From Proteles cristata cristata (lineage: Eukaryota; Chordata; Mammalia; Carnivora; Hyaenidae), in assembly GCA_017311185.1 (NCBI GenBank), contig JAESUZ010001724.1, positions 186,001-250,000 on the forward strand: a DNA stretch of 64,000 nt. Reading direction: 5' to 3'. The position numbers and the translations under genes were made by a program. The notes under the pieces are model-generated. The model was not told the DNA's origin. It worked only from the letters and a program-made list of their open reading frames with translations, and did no database searches. This document shows positions 1 through 10,790 of this stretch, in pieces. Within the stretch, counting starts at the first letter, position 1. Each line of letters opens with the position of its first letter.

Positions 1-120
1 TGAGTCGCACCTTGTGGGGAAGGTTCATAGCAAAGTTATCAACATCTAAGACATTGGCAAGTGGATGACTCCAAATCAGACCCAAAGAGTTCTGCCCAGG
101 GATCAGCCCTCGCTCTGGGA

Positions 121-375
121 CAGTGGCTTTTGAAATGTGCTCCTTGGCCTAACAGCACCTGGGGACTTGTTAGAAAAACAAATTTGGGAGGGGCGCCTGG
201 GTGGCTTAGTCGGTTAAGCGTCCGACTTTCGCTTAGGTCATGATCTCGCGGTTCGTGGGTTCGAGCCCCGCGTCGGGCTCTGTGCTGACTGCCAGCTCAG
301 AGCCTGGAGCCTGTTTCAGTCTGTGACTCCCTCTCTCTCTGACCCTCCCCTGCTCACACTGTCTCTCTCTCTCTC

Positions 376-410
<35 letters not shown>

Positions 411-534
411 AAAACAAATTTGGGGGCTTCACCCCAGACCTGCTGAATCAGAAATGGGGTGGGGCCAGAAGCTGTGTTTTAAAAAGCCTGTTTTGGGGGC
501 TTGCCGATGTTGACTAGAGTCTGAGAACTGGTGG
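121..534 (+). mobile_element. MER5-like hAT DNA transposon relic, split by a SINE
   Basis: Two halves (about 121-188 and 425-534) resemble the nonautonomous hAT family MER5. The left end reads 'cagtggcttttgaaatgtg', the middle has 'cctgctgaatcagaaatgggg', and the right end 'gtctgagaactggtgg' is a decayed inverted terminus. A young SINE at 190-408 interrupts it, and the halves rejoin across that SINE's target-site duplication. No transposase is encoded. The family was assigned by eye. Confidence 0.6.
190..408 (+). mobile_element. Felid tRNA-derived SINE (CAN-SINE), young 'cttag' subtype
   Basis: Full-length SINE with the pol III-type head 'ggggcgcctgggtggcttag', a box-B-like 'ggttcgagccc', a CT-rich body and a long A tail. 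It is flanked by a perfect 16-bp target-site duplication 'gaaaaacaaatttggg' (173-188 and 409-424). It carries the subtype markers 'ctttcgcttaggtc' and 'gctgactgccagctcag'. It encodes no protein and was mobilised in trans by L1. The intact duplication and tail suggest a young insertion. Confidence 0.95.
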
Positions 535-631
535 TCAAGGAGAGATGTAGTTTTGTTGGACTTTCTGTTTTCTCTTGATGGAAGCCAAGATTCTGGCTAC
601 TTATAGTGGGTCCTTAATGGTGTGATTCTCA

Positions 632-1195
632 TGTTAAGCCGTAAAAGGGAGGCCCTCAGGCCCTACGCCAAGAAGAGTTCTTGGCTTTGCTCGAGAAAGA
701 ATTCAAGAGCAAGCCATTTAGAGAAAGGGACAAAGATTTATTAAGTATAAATTATTATTTATTAAGTAAGAAATGAGCTACTTCATAGACCAAGTAGTGG
801 TCGCTCCTCCCAGGCAAGGAAGAGAACCCTCCTTTTGTTTTTTAATTAGCTAACTGTATAGGAAGGGACTCACTCTTTAATTTTGGGTTTAACATTTACG
901 TTGGGTGATTAGTTTTTCCACTCTCTTAGGGTTGTAGAATTATTTACAGGGAACAATTTTCAAAAATGTCCAGCCTCTGTGGCTTCTATTATTGAAGGGA
1001 GTAAGGTCTTGTGATTCCCCATGAGTCGGATCTTATAACTCTTTTTAAGACCTACTGGTGAAAGATCAGCCTAAAATTAAAATGGTTTTACTTTGGTCAA
1101 CTCGTCTTTCTAGTCCCCTGTCCCTCTTGCCTCGATTCCATTAGATGAAATCCCAAAATAGAAAAAATGGATCAAGGGCACTAACATGTTCCGTA
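632..1195 (-). mobile_element. Probable solo LTR of an endogenous retrovirus
   Basis: Read on the minus strand, the block opens TGTTAG near 1195. It later has AATAAA next to 'tctttgtccctttctctaaa', then a U5-like 'ttgaattctttctcgagcaa' and 'gccaagaactcttc'. This is an LTR-like order (U3, polyadenylation signal, U5) of gammaretrovirus-like ERV1 type. No gag, pol or env sequence adjoins it, so it would be a solo LTR. I could not identify a convincing 4-6 bp flanking duplication, so the ends are approximate. Confidence 0.5.
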
Positions 1196-1548
1196 GCTCA
1201 TCAGCACAGGTACGTACATATGTAAAATCATCAAGCCATACACTTAAGATTTATGTACTTAAAAATATGAAAATATAAAGTTCCACAGGTGATCTTGATG
1301 CCCCATTGAGACTGGGGAAAAGAAACCTATGTTACTCACACAGAGAAAAATTTTTTAAACCTAAATACTGCTAATTAAGAACTAGAGCTTCTAATAGCTC
1401 ACACTGCTTTGTTCTCAAATCATCATATGCAAAGTTTGAGCTGGATAAAATGGATGAATTGGTTGGTGATTATTTTCTTTGCAGAAGTATTCACAGTGGG
1501 GTTCTTTAAATGGCAGGCCTCCTTAGGTACATTTGAATAATGGGATCT
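1196..1548. other. AT-rich interval with a possible L1 3'-end scrap
   Basis: Around 1200-1290, 'catatgtaaaatcatcaagcc' and 'acacttaagatttatg' resemble the 3' end of an old mammalian L1. The remainder to the SINE at 1549 is AT-rich with nothing recognisable. Confidence 0.3.
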
Positions 1549-1782
1549 GGGGCACCTGGGTGGCTCAGTCAGTTAGGGGGCTGACTTTGGCTCAGGTCAT
1601 GATGTCACGGGTTTGTGGGTTGGAGCCTCGTCCGGCTCTGTGCTGACAACTCAGAGCCTGGAGCCTGGAACCTGCTCCGGATTCTGTCTCTCTCTCTTTC
1701 TGTCCCTCCTTGATCAGACTCTGTCTGTCGCTTTTAAAAATAAACAAACATTTTTAAAAATAATTTTTAAAAAAAGAAGAAA
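1549..1782 (+). mobile_element. Felid CAN-SINE
   Basis: Diverged SINE copy: head 'ggcacctgggtggctcagtc', body 'ccggctctgtgctgacaactc', CT-rich stretch and A-rich tail. The 10-bp direct repeat 'aatgggatct' (1539-1548 and 1783-1792) is its target-site duplication. The B-box region carries several substitutions. Confidence 0.9.
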
Positions 1783-2059
1783 AATGGGATCTAAGTTGCC
1801 AAAAGGCTATGTCTTCACAAATCTTAATAAATGTTAATAGATGAACAAAGTGATGGTGATTTATGGATTTGGGGGTAGGGGGGAAGGGGGTAAAGGACGG
1901 GATCCTTTTTCTGGAGAAAGGCCAGGGCTCCTCAAAGCCCTGGAAGGAATTACCTTCCCCAGATGCTCTCAGTATTAAGTGTTGTTTCATGTGTGCGGAG
2001 GGAAGCCCCTCAAAAATGGACCGAGCCCAGTGTGGAAGGTGGACCACGGTATAAAAGCA

Positions 2060-2205
2060 GAATGTTTCCAACCTCAGCATGCATTGGAATCACCCATGAT
2101 CTTGTTAAAGTGCAGGTGCTGGGTGGGGTCTGAGATTCTGCATTTCCTACAAGCCCCCTCCTCCCGCCCACCCCCCTTCCCAAGAGCCAATGCTGCTGGT
2201 CTGTG
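2060..2205 (+). mobile_element. MER5-like hAT relic
   Basis: The run 'cagcatgcattggaatcacc' followed by 'cttgttaaagtgcaggtgctg' and 'tctgagattctgcatttc' follows the order of the MER5 family (non-coding hAT MITE). Ends are degraded. Confidence 0.5.
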
Positions 2206-2244
2206 CGCCACACTCGAAGAAGCAAGCACAAAAGAGAAGTAATT

Positions 2245-2375
2245 TCGATGACTTATCTCACTTCATCTTCACAACCGTGCTCTAAATATACCTTATTATC
2301 CTTGTTTATAGATCAGGTCATTGAGGCAGAGAATAGCTAGGTCACCCACCCGGCAGGTGGGGTTTGAACTCAGGG
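2245..2375 (-). mobile_element. MIR SINE fragment
   Basis: Reverse-strand MIR pattern: 'cttcatcttcacaacc', then 'tattatccttgtttatagat', 'ggtcattgaggcagag' and 'gggtttgaactcagg'. It is an ancient tRNA-derived SINE shared by mammals, with no visible duplication, as expected for its age. Confidence 0.65.
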
Positions 2376-3309
2376 CTGTCTGCCTCTCTTGCTGCCCGCA
2401 CATTCAGGACAGCGCAGAGCCTGAGCGGACAGGGCCCTTCCTCCCCACCCTGCCACCCCCACCCCGCTCCCACTCCCCCCCCCCAAAACTCTGAAGGTAA
2501 CAATCAGCTAGCTTCCAGCCAGCCAGACTCTGTCTCCGATTATATTCAATTACAATCGGAAGGCTATTCTTGGAGCAACGAATACAGATGAGGACTGGAG
2601 TAACATCTCCTCCCCTCGCTGCCCCCCTTTCCGTCCTTACTGAGGCTAAAACGCCAAAAGAATTATGAGCTGGCCAGAGGCCAAGGTGCAGACCTTGACT
2701 CCTATTCCTCCGGGCATGACCTTGGGCCCCATCATCTGCTTTAGTCTTTAGGTATGTTTCCTGTTGAACCTTGGGAGGCATCCCCTTCCCCCCACAGCCC
2801 ACGTTGCAATTACACTGCTGGGGGGAGGTCATGAAAGAGAGTCTTTAAAAAAAAGTTATACCTACAGACAATGCCTCCATCTTTCCTCTGGTGCACATGC
2901 AGAGTATTTTCAAATGTGAGTTTTTGGGGTTGCCAAGTACTCCTAAAGAGTGAAGAGAGGTTGGAGACCTGGAATGATTTAAGTCCCAAGTTAGAGGAGC
3001 CTCTGCAGCCAGGATGGCCTCCGGCCATACCTGTCTCTCCCTGAAAAATCTAACCACAGGTATACAGGCTGCGGATGGCCACAGATCCCATGCAGGTGCC
3101 TACTTGACTGAGAGTGCCATCTTCCACTGGGAATCCAGAGTCCCATCTTACACTGGACACAGGTCTATGTGAGCACACTGACTGGTCAATGTTTAGAAAA
3201 AGACATAATTCCCCCGGCTGCCCCTCTCCTCCATCTGCTCTTCCTCCACAAACACCAAGAAGCTACATTAACTTCAGACAAAGCTGACTTTAGAACAAAG
3301 ACTGTTACA
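2376..3309. other. Unassigned non-coding interval
   Basis: Begins GC/C-rich (about 2430-2490 is a C-run tract) and becomes mixed. Reading frames here overlap on opposite strands and show no protein family. No exon, RNA gene or repeat is recognised with confidence. Confidence 0.4.
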
Positions 3310-4207
3310 GGGGTCAAGAGGGGCATTACATAATGATAAAAGCACCCATTCTCCAAGAAGACACAGCAATTCTATGTGTGTATGTACCTAAGAACAGAGC
3401 ATCAAAATACATGAAGCAAAAAGAAATAGAGCTGAAAGGAGAAACAGACAAATCCACAAATGTAGTTGGACACTTTGACACCTCTTGGTAATCGTCAAAC
3501 AAGTAGGCAGACAATCAATATAGATACAGAAGACCTAAACAATAATACTACCAACAAACTAGACCTAATGAACATTTTTGGAACACACCACCCAACAATG
3601 GAGGAATGCATATTCATCTGAAGTGTGGCTGGAACTTTCACCAAGATACATCATAATCTAGTCCACAAAACAAACCTAAACACATTTAAAATAATAGCAA
3701 TCATACAAGTCATGTTCTTAGATCATAAAAAAAATTTAACAAGCAGCCACATAGAGAAAGATAGGCGGAAAATCCCCAAATGTTTGAAAATTTAAAAACG
3801 CGCTTTTAAACAACTCATTGAGACTCAAAGAGGAAATCTCAAGGGAAATTTAAAAATATTTGTACTGAATGAAAATGAAAATAAAACATACCAACATTCA
3901 TGGAATGCAGCCAAAGCTGTGTTAGATGGAAAGTTATAGCATTAAACACATTTATTTGAAAAGAAGAAAAATCTAAAATCAGCAACCAAAGCTTCCGCTC
4001 GAGAAACTAGAGAAAGAAGAGTAATTAAACCCAAAGCAAGCAGAAGGAAAGTAGTGAGGATTAAAGCAAAAACCAATTACTTTAAAAACTGAAAACCGAA
4101 AGAGTGTAAAACCAAAAGCCGATTCCTTGAAAAAAAAATCAGTAAAATAGATAAACCAATAATAAAACTGGACAACAACAAAAAGAGACAGAGAGAGAAA
4201 AGAAAGA

Positions 4208-4286
4208 GAGAAGGAAGGAAGGAAGGAAGGAAGGAAGGAAGGAAGGAAGGAAGGAAAGAAGGAAGGAAGGGAAGGAAGGAAGGAAA
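4208..4286 (+). repeat. (GGAA)n polypurine microsatellite
   Basis: About 17 GGAA/GAAA units in an uninterrupted purine strand inside the old L1 ORF2. Proline/serine-rich frames read from the opposite strand are translation artefacts of this repeat. Confidence 0.95.
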
Positions 4287-4992
4287 CTCCACATTTCGGT
4301 GGTTTTACTGACAAATTCTCCTAAACTTTTAAGGAAGAAATAATACCAATTCTGTACACTCCTCCAGAAAATAGAAGCAGAGAAAATATTTCCCAAATCA
4401 TTTCACAAGGCCAGGATTGCCCTAATACCAAAACCAGATAAAGACATTATAAGAACACAGGTGGGGAAAAAATCTTCAGCAAAATAGCAGCAAATATAAC
4501 CCAACAATCTGTAAAAATGTAAAGTATGTAAGAAGGATACCATGACCAGTAGGATTTATCCCAGGAATGCAAGGCATTCCAAAACCAACTGAAAAATGTT
4601 AACTAACTAAAATTTAAATTTTAAAAAAATCAACCGAAAAAATATCGGCAGTGATAATTCACTGTATTAGCAAACTAAATAAGAAAAAAACTTGATCATT
4701 TCAATAGATACAGAGAAGGCATACAACAAAATTCCACATTTGTTCATGATAAAAGCTCTCAGCAAATGAGGAGCAGAAGGGAACTTAACCTAATAAAGGG
4801 CATCTACAAAAATCCTACAACTAACAGCATACTCAATGATAAGAGAATGCTTCCCCCTCCGACTGGTAACTAGGCAAGGACCTCCTCTCTCACCCTCCTA
4901 TTAACCATCACGTTGGAAGTTTGGACACATTAGAGCCAGTGAAGTAAGACAAGAGAAAGAGATAAAAGGCATATGGATTAGAATATGTCCCT

Positions 4993-5207
4993 GGGGTGCC
5001 TGGGTGGCTCTGTGGGTTAAGCGTCCGACTTCAGCTCAGGTCACGATCTCACGGTTCATGGGTTCGAGCCCCGCGTTGGGCTCTGTGCTGACAGCTCAGA
5101 GCCTGGAGCCTGTCTTCAGATTCTGTGTCTCCTTCTCTCTCTGACCCTCCCTTGCTCACACTGTCTCTATCTCTCCCTCAAAAATAAATAAAACAATTTT
5201 AAAAAAT
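4993..5207 (+). mobile_element. Felid CAN-SINE inside an L1
   Basis: Full-length copy: 'ggggtgcctgggtggctctg' head, 'gggttcgagccccgcg' box-B region, CT-rich body and A-rich tail. It is flanked by the 15-bp duplication 'ttagaatatgtccct' (4978-4992 and 5208-5222). It inserted after the L1 relic, since removing it restores contiguous L1 sequence. Confidence 0.95.
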
Positions 5208-6049
5208 TTAGAATATGTCCCTATTTACACGCAACATGATCATCTATGTAGAAAACTTGACTAAATCTACAACAAACTCCCAGAATAAACTCCTGGAACA
5301 AGTTCAATGTGCAAAAGTAAATCACATTTTTATCGATTAGTAGTGAACAATTAGAACTTGGAACTCCAAAAATACTATTTATAATAGATGCTTAGGTATG
5401 AACCTGACAAAATGTGTGAAGGCTCTGTATGCTACAAGCTATAAAACACTGATGAAAGAAATAAAAGAAGATCTAAATAAATGGAGAGATATATTGTGTT
5501 CATGGGTTGGAAGACTCAGTATCATTAAGATGTTAATTAGTTTGATCTATAGAGTCTGCAGTCCAAATGAAAATCCCAGACAGCTCATTTTTAGGTATTG
5601 ACAAGCTAATTCTAAAATTTATATAAAAAGGGAAAATGGCCCAGAACAGCGAAAAACATTCTGAAAAAAAGAGAGTGGAGTCGGAGGAATCTCACTGCTT
5701 GGTTTCATGACCTACTACAAAGCTACAATAATTAAGATGATGATATAGTATTGCTGAAAGATGGCAGATCAATGGAACAGAAGAGAGCCCAGAAACTGAC
5801 CCACATAAATACAGTCAACTGATGTTTGATGAAGACACAAAAGCAATTCAATGGAGAAATTCTCATTTAGAGAAGGGGCCTCAGTCCCTGGGCCTCATCA
5901 GGGACTCAGAAATGCCCCCAGGCTTGAATCATCCTCGACTTGGATGGAATGACTCAACCATGAAGCCAAGAAACCATTTCTCAAAATGATTCAGCACATC
6001 CTCCTGTCTTGAGGTCTTCCTTGGGTCAAACGCATATTTGCCCGTCCAT

Positions 6050-6180
6050 TTCCTCATTCATTCATTTGCTAAACATGTACGTTCTTGCTAATTACATGAG
6101 CTCTGCCATGTTCTCTGTGCTGGGGATACACAGATAAATCAGACACATTCCTGTCCCAGAGGAGGCTACGGTTTCGGAGG
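6050..6180 (+). mobile_element. L2 LINE 3'-end fragment
   Basis: The run 'ttcctcattcattcatttgc' then 'gtgctggggatacacagata' and 'cattcctgtcccagaggagg' matches the order of the ancient L2 LINE 3' region. No coding capacity. Confidence 0.55.
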
Positions 6181-6199
6181 AGCTGTAATGGACACTTGT

Positions 6200-6460
6200 C
6201 GTATTTTCTAGACTCCCAGCTCTTTTTGAATCTCTTTCATGAGTTCAGAGGAATTCCTGCCTTTCCTTGGCTACAGCCAGACACTTATTCTCCCAGCATC
6301 CCTTGCACCCAGGGCATAGTCATGGGACACAGGCTCCACCAATCAGGCACCATACGGTGATACCCCAATTCAGAAGTGAGCCACGGAAGACACAGACACA
6401 CAAAGAATCTCATCCCAGGAACGGTGCCTTGGGGCAGTGGCATTCGGTGACATTTTAGCT
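6200..6460. mobile_element. Ancient interspersed repeat, family not assigned
   Basis: 'ctcccagcatcccttgcacc' followed by 'catagtcatgggacacagg' and 'ccaccaatcaggc' recurs in spirit at 13.6 and 35.25 kb ('tctcccagcttctctcccag', 'ggccaactgggatgtgaatg'). The three look like copies of one old mammalian LTR-like family that I cannot name safely. Confidence 0.35.
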
Positions 6461-6771
6461 TTATTCCTGGCTGGTGTCTCTGGGCTAATTCCGCCGGGCT
6501 TCCTGGAGATTCTGTGAACTATCTAAACTCCTTTTAGATAAGTTTTCCTTCTATTTAAATGTCTAGAATGGGTTCTGTCTTTTGCAACAAAGAACTCGGG
6601 CTGAGAAGGGGGGGAAAGGACAGTAAAAGGGTGAACTGTAAAACAATAGGGACGGTAAGTAGGGGAATATAAGGGGGCCCAGGGTCGGTGTCTCAGCCAT
6701 GAGTAGACTCCTGTGACCTACAAGGGTAATCAGGAAAATCCCGTGAAGCTCTTAGCATGGGTCGGAGTATG

Positions 6772-7210
6772 CAATAGTCCCCTTTATCCACGGGGGATAC
6801 ACTCCAGGCACCCAGTGGATGCCTTTAAACCACGGATAATACCAAACCCTGCACATACTACAACTTTCCCTATACATGCCTACTTACGATAAAATTTAAT
6901 GCATAAGTTAGGCACAGTAAGACTTTAACAATAATCTCTAACAGTAAAATAGGACAATTATAACTATATATATAATAATAAAGTTATGAGTGTGTCTCTC
7001 TCTCAAAATATCTTACTGTATTGCCTTCACACTTCGTGTGATAATGTGAGATGATACAATGCCTACATGATGAGATGAAATGAGACGAATGACGTAGGCA
7101 TGTGATGTAGCATCAGGATACTATTCACCCCCCGACACTGTGTCAGAAGGAGGATCATCTGTTTCCAGGTGTGGTTAACCACAGGTAACGGAAAGGAGGG
7201 GAAATACTCT
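6772..7210 (+). mobile_element. Tigger-type (Tc1/mariner) nonautonomous DNA transposon
   Basis: Starts with a decayed Tigger terminal repeat 'caatagtcccctttatccac', then 'cccagtggatgcctttaaac', 'aaatttaatgcataagttag', 'ctctctctcaaaatatctta', 'gcctacatgatgagatg' and 'gtcagaaggaggatcatctg', the known order of a Tigger1/MER2-type internal-deletion element. The distal terminal repeat is eroded. No transposase frame. Confidence 0.75.
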
Positions 7211-7224
7211 GGGTGAAGACGACA

Positions 7225-7480
7225 GTCCGCCTACAAGGCCCCGTAGGAGAGTGGTTATGAGCACAGTTCTCAGGGTCACGATCCTGGATCAAACTCTAGC
7301 TCTGCTACTGTTTAGCTGTGTGATGTTAGCTCTGTTATTCAACCTCTCTGAGCCTTAGTTTTCTTTCTTTGAAATGAGGGCAGCAATACCTAACTCAGAT
7401 GAGGTTTGTGATAATAGAATAGTCTTTGTAAGTACATAGTGAGCACGATAAAGGCTTATTAAATGGTAGTGATGATCGGC
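7225..7480 (+). mobile_element. MIR SINE
   Basis: Plus-strand MIR in canonical order: 'ctagctctgctactgtttag', 'caacctctctgagccttag', 'gaaatgagggcagcaatacc' and 'taagtacatagtgagcac'. Nearly full length but diverged. Confidence 0.75.
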
Positions 7481-7692
7481 ATTGTCCTCAACCCAGCCAG
7501 CCGTGCTCGGGGAAAGTCAGGAAAGAAATCTCAGAGGAGATGGCATTTACACTGGACATAAATGAATCAGAACCTCGCAAGAACATACCACACAACTAAT
7601 GCACCTGTTTCACTAGATTATCTGGGAAAGGGACTGTATATTGGTGAAATGGGACTAAATATTACTTCAAAAATACAATAGGAATCTCTTTG

Positions 7693-7909
7693 TTAAAGTT
7701 TATTTATTTATTTTGAGAGAGAGAGAGCGAGCACAGGCAGGGGAGGAGCAGAGAGCTGGGGGTGGGGGGACAGAGAAAGAGATTTCAAGCAGGCTCTGCA
7801 CTGTCAGCACAGAGCCTGATGTGGGCCTCGAACTCATGAACTGTGAGATCATGACCTGAGCTGAAATCAAGAGTTGGACGCCTAACCGACTGAGCCCCCC
7901 GGGTGCCCC
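7693..7909 (-). mobile_element. Felid CAN-SINE
   Basis: Reverse-complement copy with T-rich tail end at the left ('aaagtttatttattta'), a GA-rich stretch, 'ctgtcagcacagagcctgat' and the head at the right ('ccccccgggtgcccc'). No clear target duplication survives. Confidence 0.9.
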
Positions 7910-8265
7910 TATAGAAATATGATATGAATCTTGAAAGCAATATGCTGAACGAAAGAATCCAGATGCAAAAGTGTCTACTCTGTGTGATTCCACACGAGGA
8001 AAACTCTAAAACAGGCCAAGCGGCTCCACAGCAGCAGGAGGAGGATCAGTTGCTGCCAGGGAAGGAGGCTGGGGGCCGGGGACTGACTACAAAGGGGCCT
8101 GGGTGACAGAAAAATATCTCTGGGGTGATGTAAAATTCTACATCTTGACTGTGGTGGCGGTGGTGACACAGGTGCGTGCATTTGTCAAAACCCAAACCGT
8201 GCAGGTAACACAGTACCTTGTGTTGTGCATAAATTATACCTCGATAAAGTTTACTTTAATGACAA
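7910..8265 (+). mobile_element. Old L1 3' UTR fragment
   Basis: 'gaaagaatccagatgcaaaa', 'tgtgtgattccacacgagg', 'ctacatcttgactgtggtgg' and 'ataaattatacctcgataaa' follow the order of L1M-type 3' untranslated sequence. Same type as 12.85-13.27, 20.4-20.7 and 41.9-42.2 kb. Confidence 0.7.
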
Positions 8266-8655
8266 GTCATGTAAGGCATTTGGAAGACAGGAGCTCTGAG
8301 AAAACCCAGAACCTTCTTGCGCCCGCCCCCTGACACCCCCTCCCAATGGCCAGCAGCCCCATTTCCACGTCTGCCCTTCTCTCCCTGCAAATTAATGGCT
8401 CCAAGCAACACGGTTCCCGGAGCATCATTTCAGCTTGTTAACTTACAGTCACTCAGACAAATTTCTTTCCCTCCCCTCCAATTTTGAATTAAGTCAGGAA
8501 GAGAAAGATTGGCCAAACATTACTAAACAGAGTTGGAATTTATGACAGCAGCTAATTTTTCCAGAAGCCTCTGCTAACATCTCCCCTCTGACTCAACAGA
8601 AGCTCTCGCTCACCGTCTGGCGGCTCCCACAGTCTTCCCTGACTGCTCCGATCAT
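8266..8655. other. Unassigned non-coding interval
   Basis: Mixed base composition, a C-rich start, no recognised exon or repeat. Confidence 0.35.
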
Positions 8656-8930
8656 GGTTCTACTGCGCAAGTGCTCTGTCGGGCACCTACTGTGTGCGAG
8701 GTGCTGGGGTCGGGGCTACAGCGGTGAGTAATGGGCTCTGGTGAGAACCCAAACAAGTTAGAACAGATTAGGAGGCAGGGTGGAGGAGCTGTGACAGAGG
8801 AGAGCGCAGAGCACTGGAGGAACGTGGAGGAGATGGGAGGGAGGCAGGAAGAAGAGGAATCAAGGAAGGCATCTGGAGGAAGTGACCCTTGGAATGAGTT
8901 TAGGAGGAGGAACGGGAGCTCAATAGATAG
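8656..8930 (+). mobile_element. L2 LINE fragment
   Basis: 'gggcacctactgtgtgcgag', 'gtgctggggtcggggctaca' and the following G-rich purine stretch match the order of L2 3' sequence. Diverged and non-coding. Confidence 0.5.
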
Positions 8931-8949
8931 AGTCTGCTTTTTCAGTTCT

Positions 8950-9115
8950 TACTGGTAACTATTCTTTGCTGACCATGTCCAGGCTTGGGGCTCAGCTCTT
9001 TGCAGGTTTTATTTCATTTCAATGATCACAACCACTTTTCATCTTCCAGATGGAGTAACTAGGACTCAGAGGCAAAAAGCCTTGCTCAAGGTCACCCGGA
9101 TCAAGAATAAGAGTT
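8950..9115 (-). mobile_element. MIR SINE fragment
   Basis: 'atttcatttcaatgatcac', 'ttttcatcttccagatgg', 'ctaggactcagaggc' and 'ttgctcaaggtcacc' form the MIR core on the reverse strand. Confidence 0.65.
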
Positions 9116-9184
9116 ATTAATTATAGCTAACAGTCCATATCACCTTCTCTTTCCCGAATCAGAGTTACTTCACCGATCAGTTAT

Positions 9185-9330
9185 TTTGCTGAATCCGGTT
9201 GACAACCCTACAGAGCAGATACTACTACGAGGGCTTTTTATACCTGAAGGAACTGAGGCTCAGAGAGGTTAAGTGACTTACCCGAAGTCACACAGCTAAA
9301 AAGCAATGGATCTGGGATACAAAGCCTCAT
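9185..9330 (-). mobile_element. MIR SINE fragment
   Basis: 'ggaactgaggctcagagagg', 'ttaagtgacttacccgaag' and 'tcacacagctaaaaagc' form a well preserved MIR core on the minus strand. Confidence 0.8.
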
Positions 9331-9569
9331 CGTCCAACCCCTCATCACATGTTCTCAAGCATGACGCTACGCTGGCCAGACTTGTTCTAGGGTCCTTCCT
9401 CTCTGCCACGGAAAGCACAGTCTCCTCTGAGAGTGATGTGCGGGGTAGAGAAGGCAGATTCGTACAGCTCCGAGCGCGTGTCTGGCACACACAAGCACCC
9501 TGCAGTGTTGGCTGCTGTTGTTAAAGAGTGATGCTCGGGCATTAAAGTGACCTGTCCTTCCAACATGCT

Positions 9570-9660
9570 TGCCAGGCACCAGGCTGGCACTGGGGATGCG
9601 GTGGTGGAACAGACAAGGGTCCCAGAGCCCACGGAGCTTGCTGCCCATAAAGCACACACA
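9570..9660 (+). mobile_element. L2 LINE fragment
   Basis: 'ccaggcaccaggctggcact', 'gggatgcggtggtggaacag' and 'acggagcttgctgcccataa' match the L2 3' region order. Short and diverged. The preceding 9331-9569 holds nothing I recognise. Confidence 0.45.
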
Positions 9661-9671
9661 ATCCTCTCTCT

Positions 9672-10055
9672 CTCTCTTATTTATTCTTAAGTTTATTTAT
9701 TTTGAGAGAGGGCGGGGACAGAGAGAGAGAGAGAATACCTAGCTGAAAGCATGGAGCCAGGGGTAGGGCTCCATCTCACCAACCATGATATCATGACCTG
9801 AACCAAAATTAAGAGTTGGGTACTTGGGGCGCCTGCGGGGCCCCGTCAGTTAAGCGTCCGACTTCAGCTCAGGTCATGATCTCACGGTTGCGAGTGTAAG
9901 CCCCGTGTCGGGCTCTGTGCTGACAGCTCAGAGCCTGGAGCCTGCTTCGGATTCTGTGTCTCCTTCTCTCTCTCTGTCCCTTCTCTCTCTCTCTCAAAAA
10001 TTAAAAATATTAAAGAGTCGGGTGCTTAACCCACAGAACCACCCAGGTGCCCCCA
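9672..10055 (-). mobile_element. Older CAN-SINE (minus) interrupted by another SINE
   Basis: The outer minus-strand SINE starts at 'cttatttattcttaagttta' and ends at 'ccacccaggtgcccc'. Positions 9826-10012 are a plus-strand SINE inserted into its body, so the two outer halves belong together. Confidence 0.85.
9826..10012 (+). mobile_element. Felid CAN-SINE nested in an older SINE
   Basis: Plus-strand copy: 'ggggcgcctgcggggccccg' head, 'tcgggctctgtgctgacagc', CT-rich stretch, short A-rich tail. The imperfect 15-bp duplication 'aagagttgggtactt' (9811-9825) / 'aagagtcgggtgctt' (10013-10027) is made of the outer SINE's own sequence, which proves the order of insertion. Confidence 0.9.
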
Positions 10056-10783
10056 CAATCCTATTTAAAAATGCCTTCATCCTAAGGGTAGATCAATACA
10101 CACAACAGAAGATACAATTCTATTTAGAGAACCTCTCAGGTTACGTTTTAGGGAAAGAAAAAAAAAACAGCAAAGAAAGACAGGGAAAAGAAATACTTTA
10201 TAATAGTTATCTTTGGGTTTTTTTCCCTTTAATTCCTTCCCATATTTTACAGTTCTCTCCAAGGGGAAAATGTTCCATAGGTGAGAAATGGTGATGGTCC
10301 AGGAGCAAGGGCAATAGCAGCTGTGGGGGGGGCACCCCTATTTCTGCCTGCCTGGCCCTGCTGACCCCCCAGCCCCACTACCTTGGAAGGGTAGGGGGCC
10401 CTGCTCCCCCCTCCAGATCTCTGTCTCTGGCATCATGAGTGTGAGTCTTCATACTCCCTCCCTGCTTCTGCCTTCCCTTGAGTTTTGAGCTTTCTCCCCC
10501 TCTTGACATTCAATTTCATCCAGAAAAATAATGAGACAAGGGTTCTAAATTGGAACGAATAAATGACATTGCTATTCATTATTTAATCTGCTCTCAGACT
10601 TGAATGAACACTTGCAGGGGTAATTACTGCACGACTCCAAATCCATTTCTAGGAAGCAGTCGCCAGTGGCGTGTGCAGAAGGTAACGGCACAATTCAATA
10701 TTTATGAAGCAACATTTCCCAAGAATGTCAGGCCCAAAGAAATCTCACCCAGTGATGACGAAACCGTTCAGTTGTTTTTTAGG
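10056..10783. other. Unassigned non-coding interval
   Basis: Mixed composition with a G/C-rich patch at 10320-10430. No exon, RNA or repeat recognised. Confidence 0.4.
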
Positions 10784-10790
10784 GCGCGTG

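Larger units (their letters stand above)
3310..5865 (+). mobile_element. Old L1 LINE, decayed ORF2 (endonuclease and reverse transcriptase region)
   Basis: The sequence follows mammalian L1 ORF2 in order. It has an endonuclease part ('gttggacactttgacacctc'), the linker, then the RT part ('ccaaaaccagataaagacat', 'tttcaatagatacagagaag', 'aactcctggaacaagttcaa', 'ctctgtatgctacaagctat'). Every frame is broken by stops and indels; the best surviving piece is about 67 codons at 5398-5601, so it is a pseudogene. A GGAA microsatellite (about 4208-4286) and a SINE (4993-5207) lie inside it. Both L1 ends are missing. Confidence 0.8.

Noticed and set aside
3979..4396. Proline/serine/leucine-rich minus frames
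   Set aside because: They are the translation of the (GGAA)n repeat in an L1 relic.
5398..5601. 67-codon frame with reverse-transcriptase-like text
   Set aside because: A surviving scrap of L1 ORF2, flanked by stops and shifts; annotated as a relic, not a gene.
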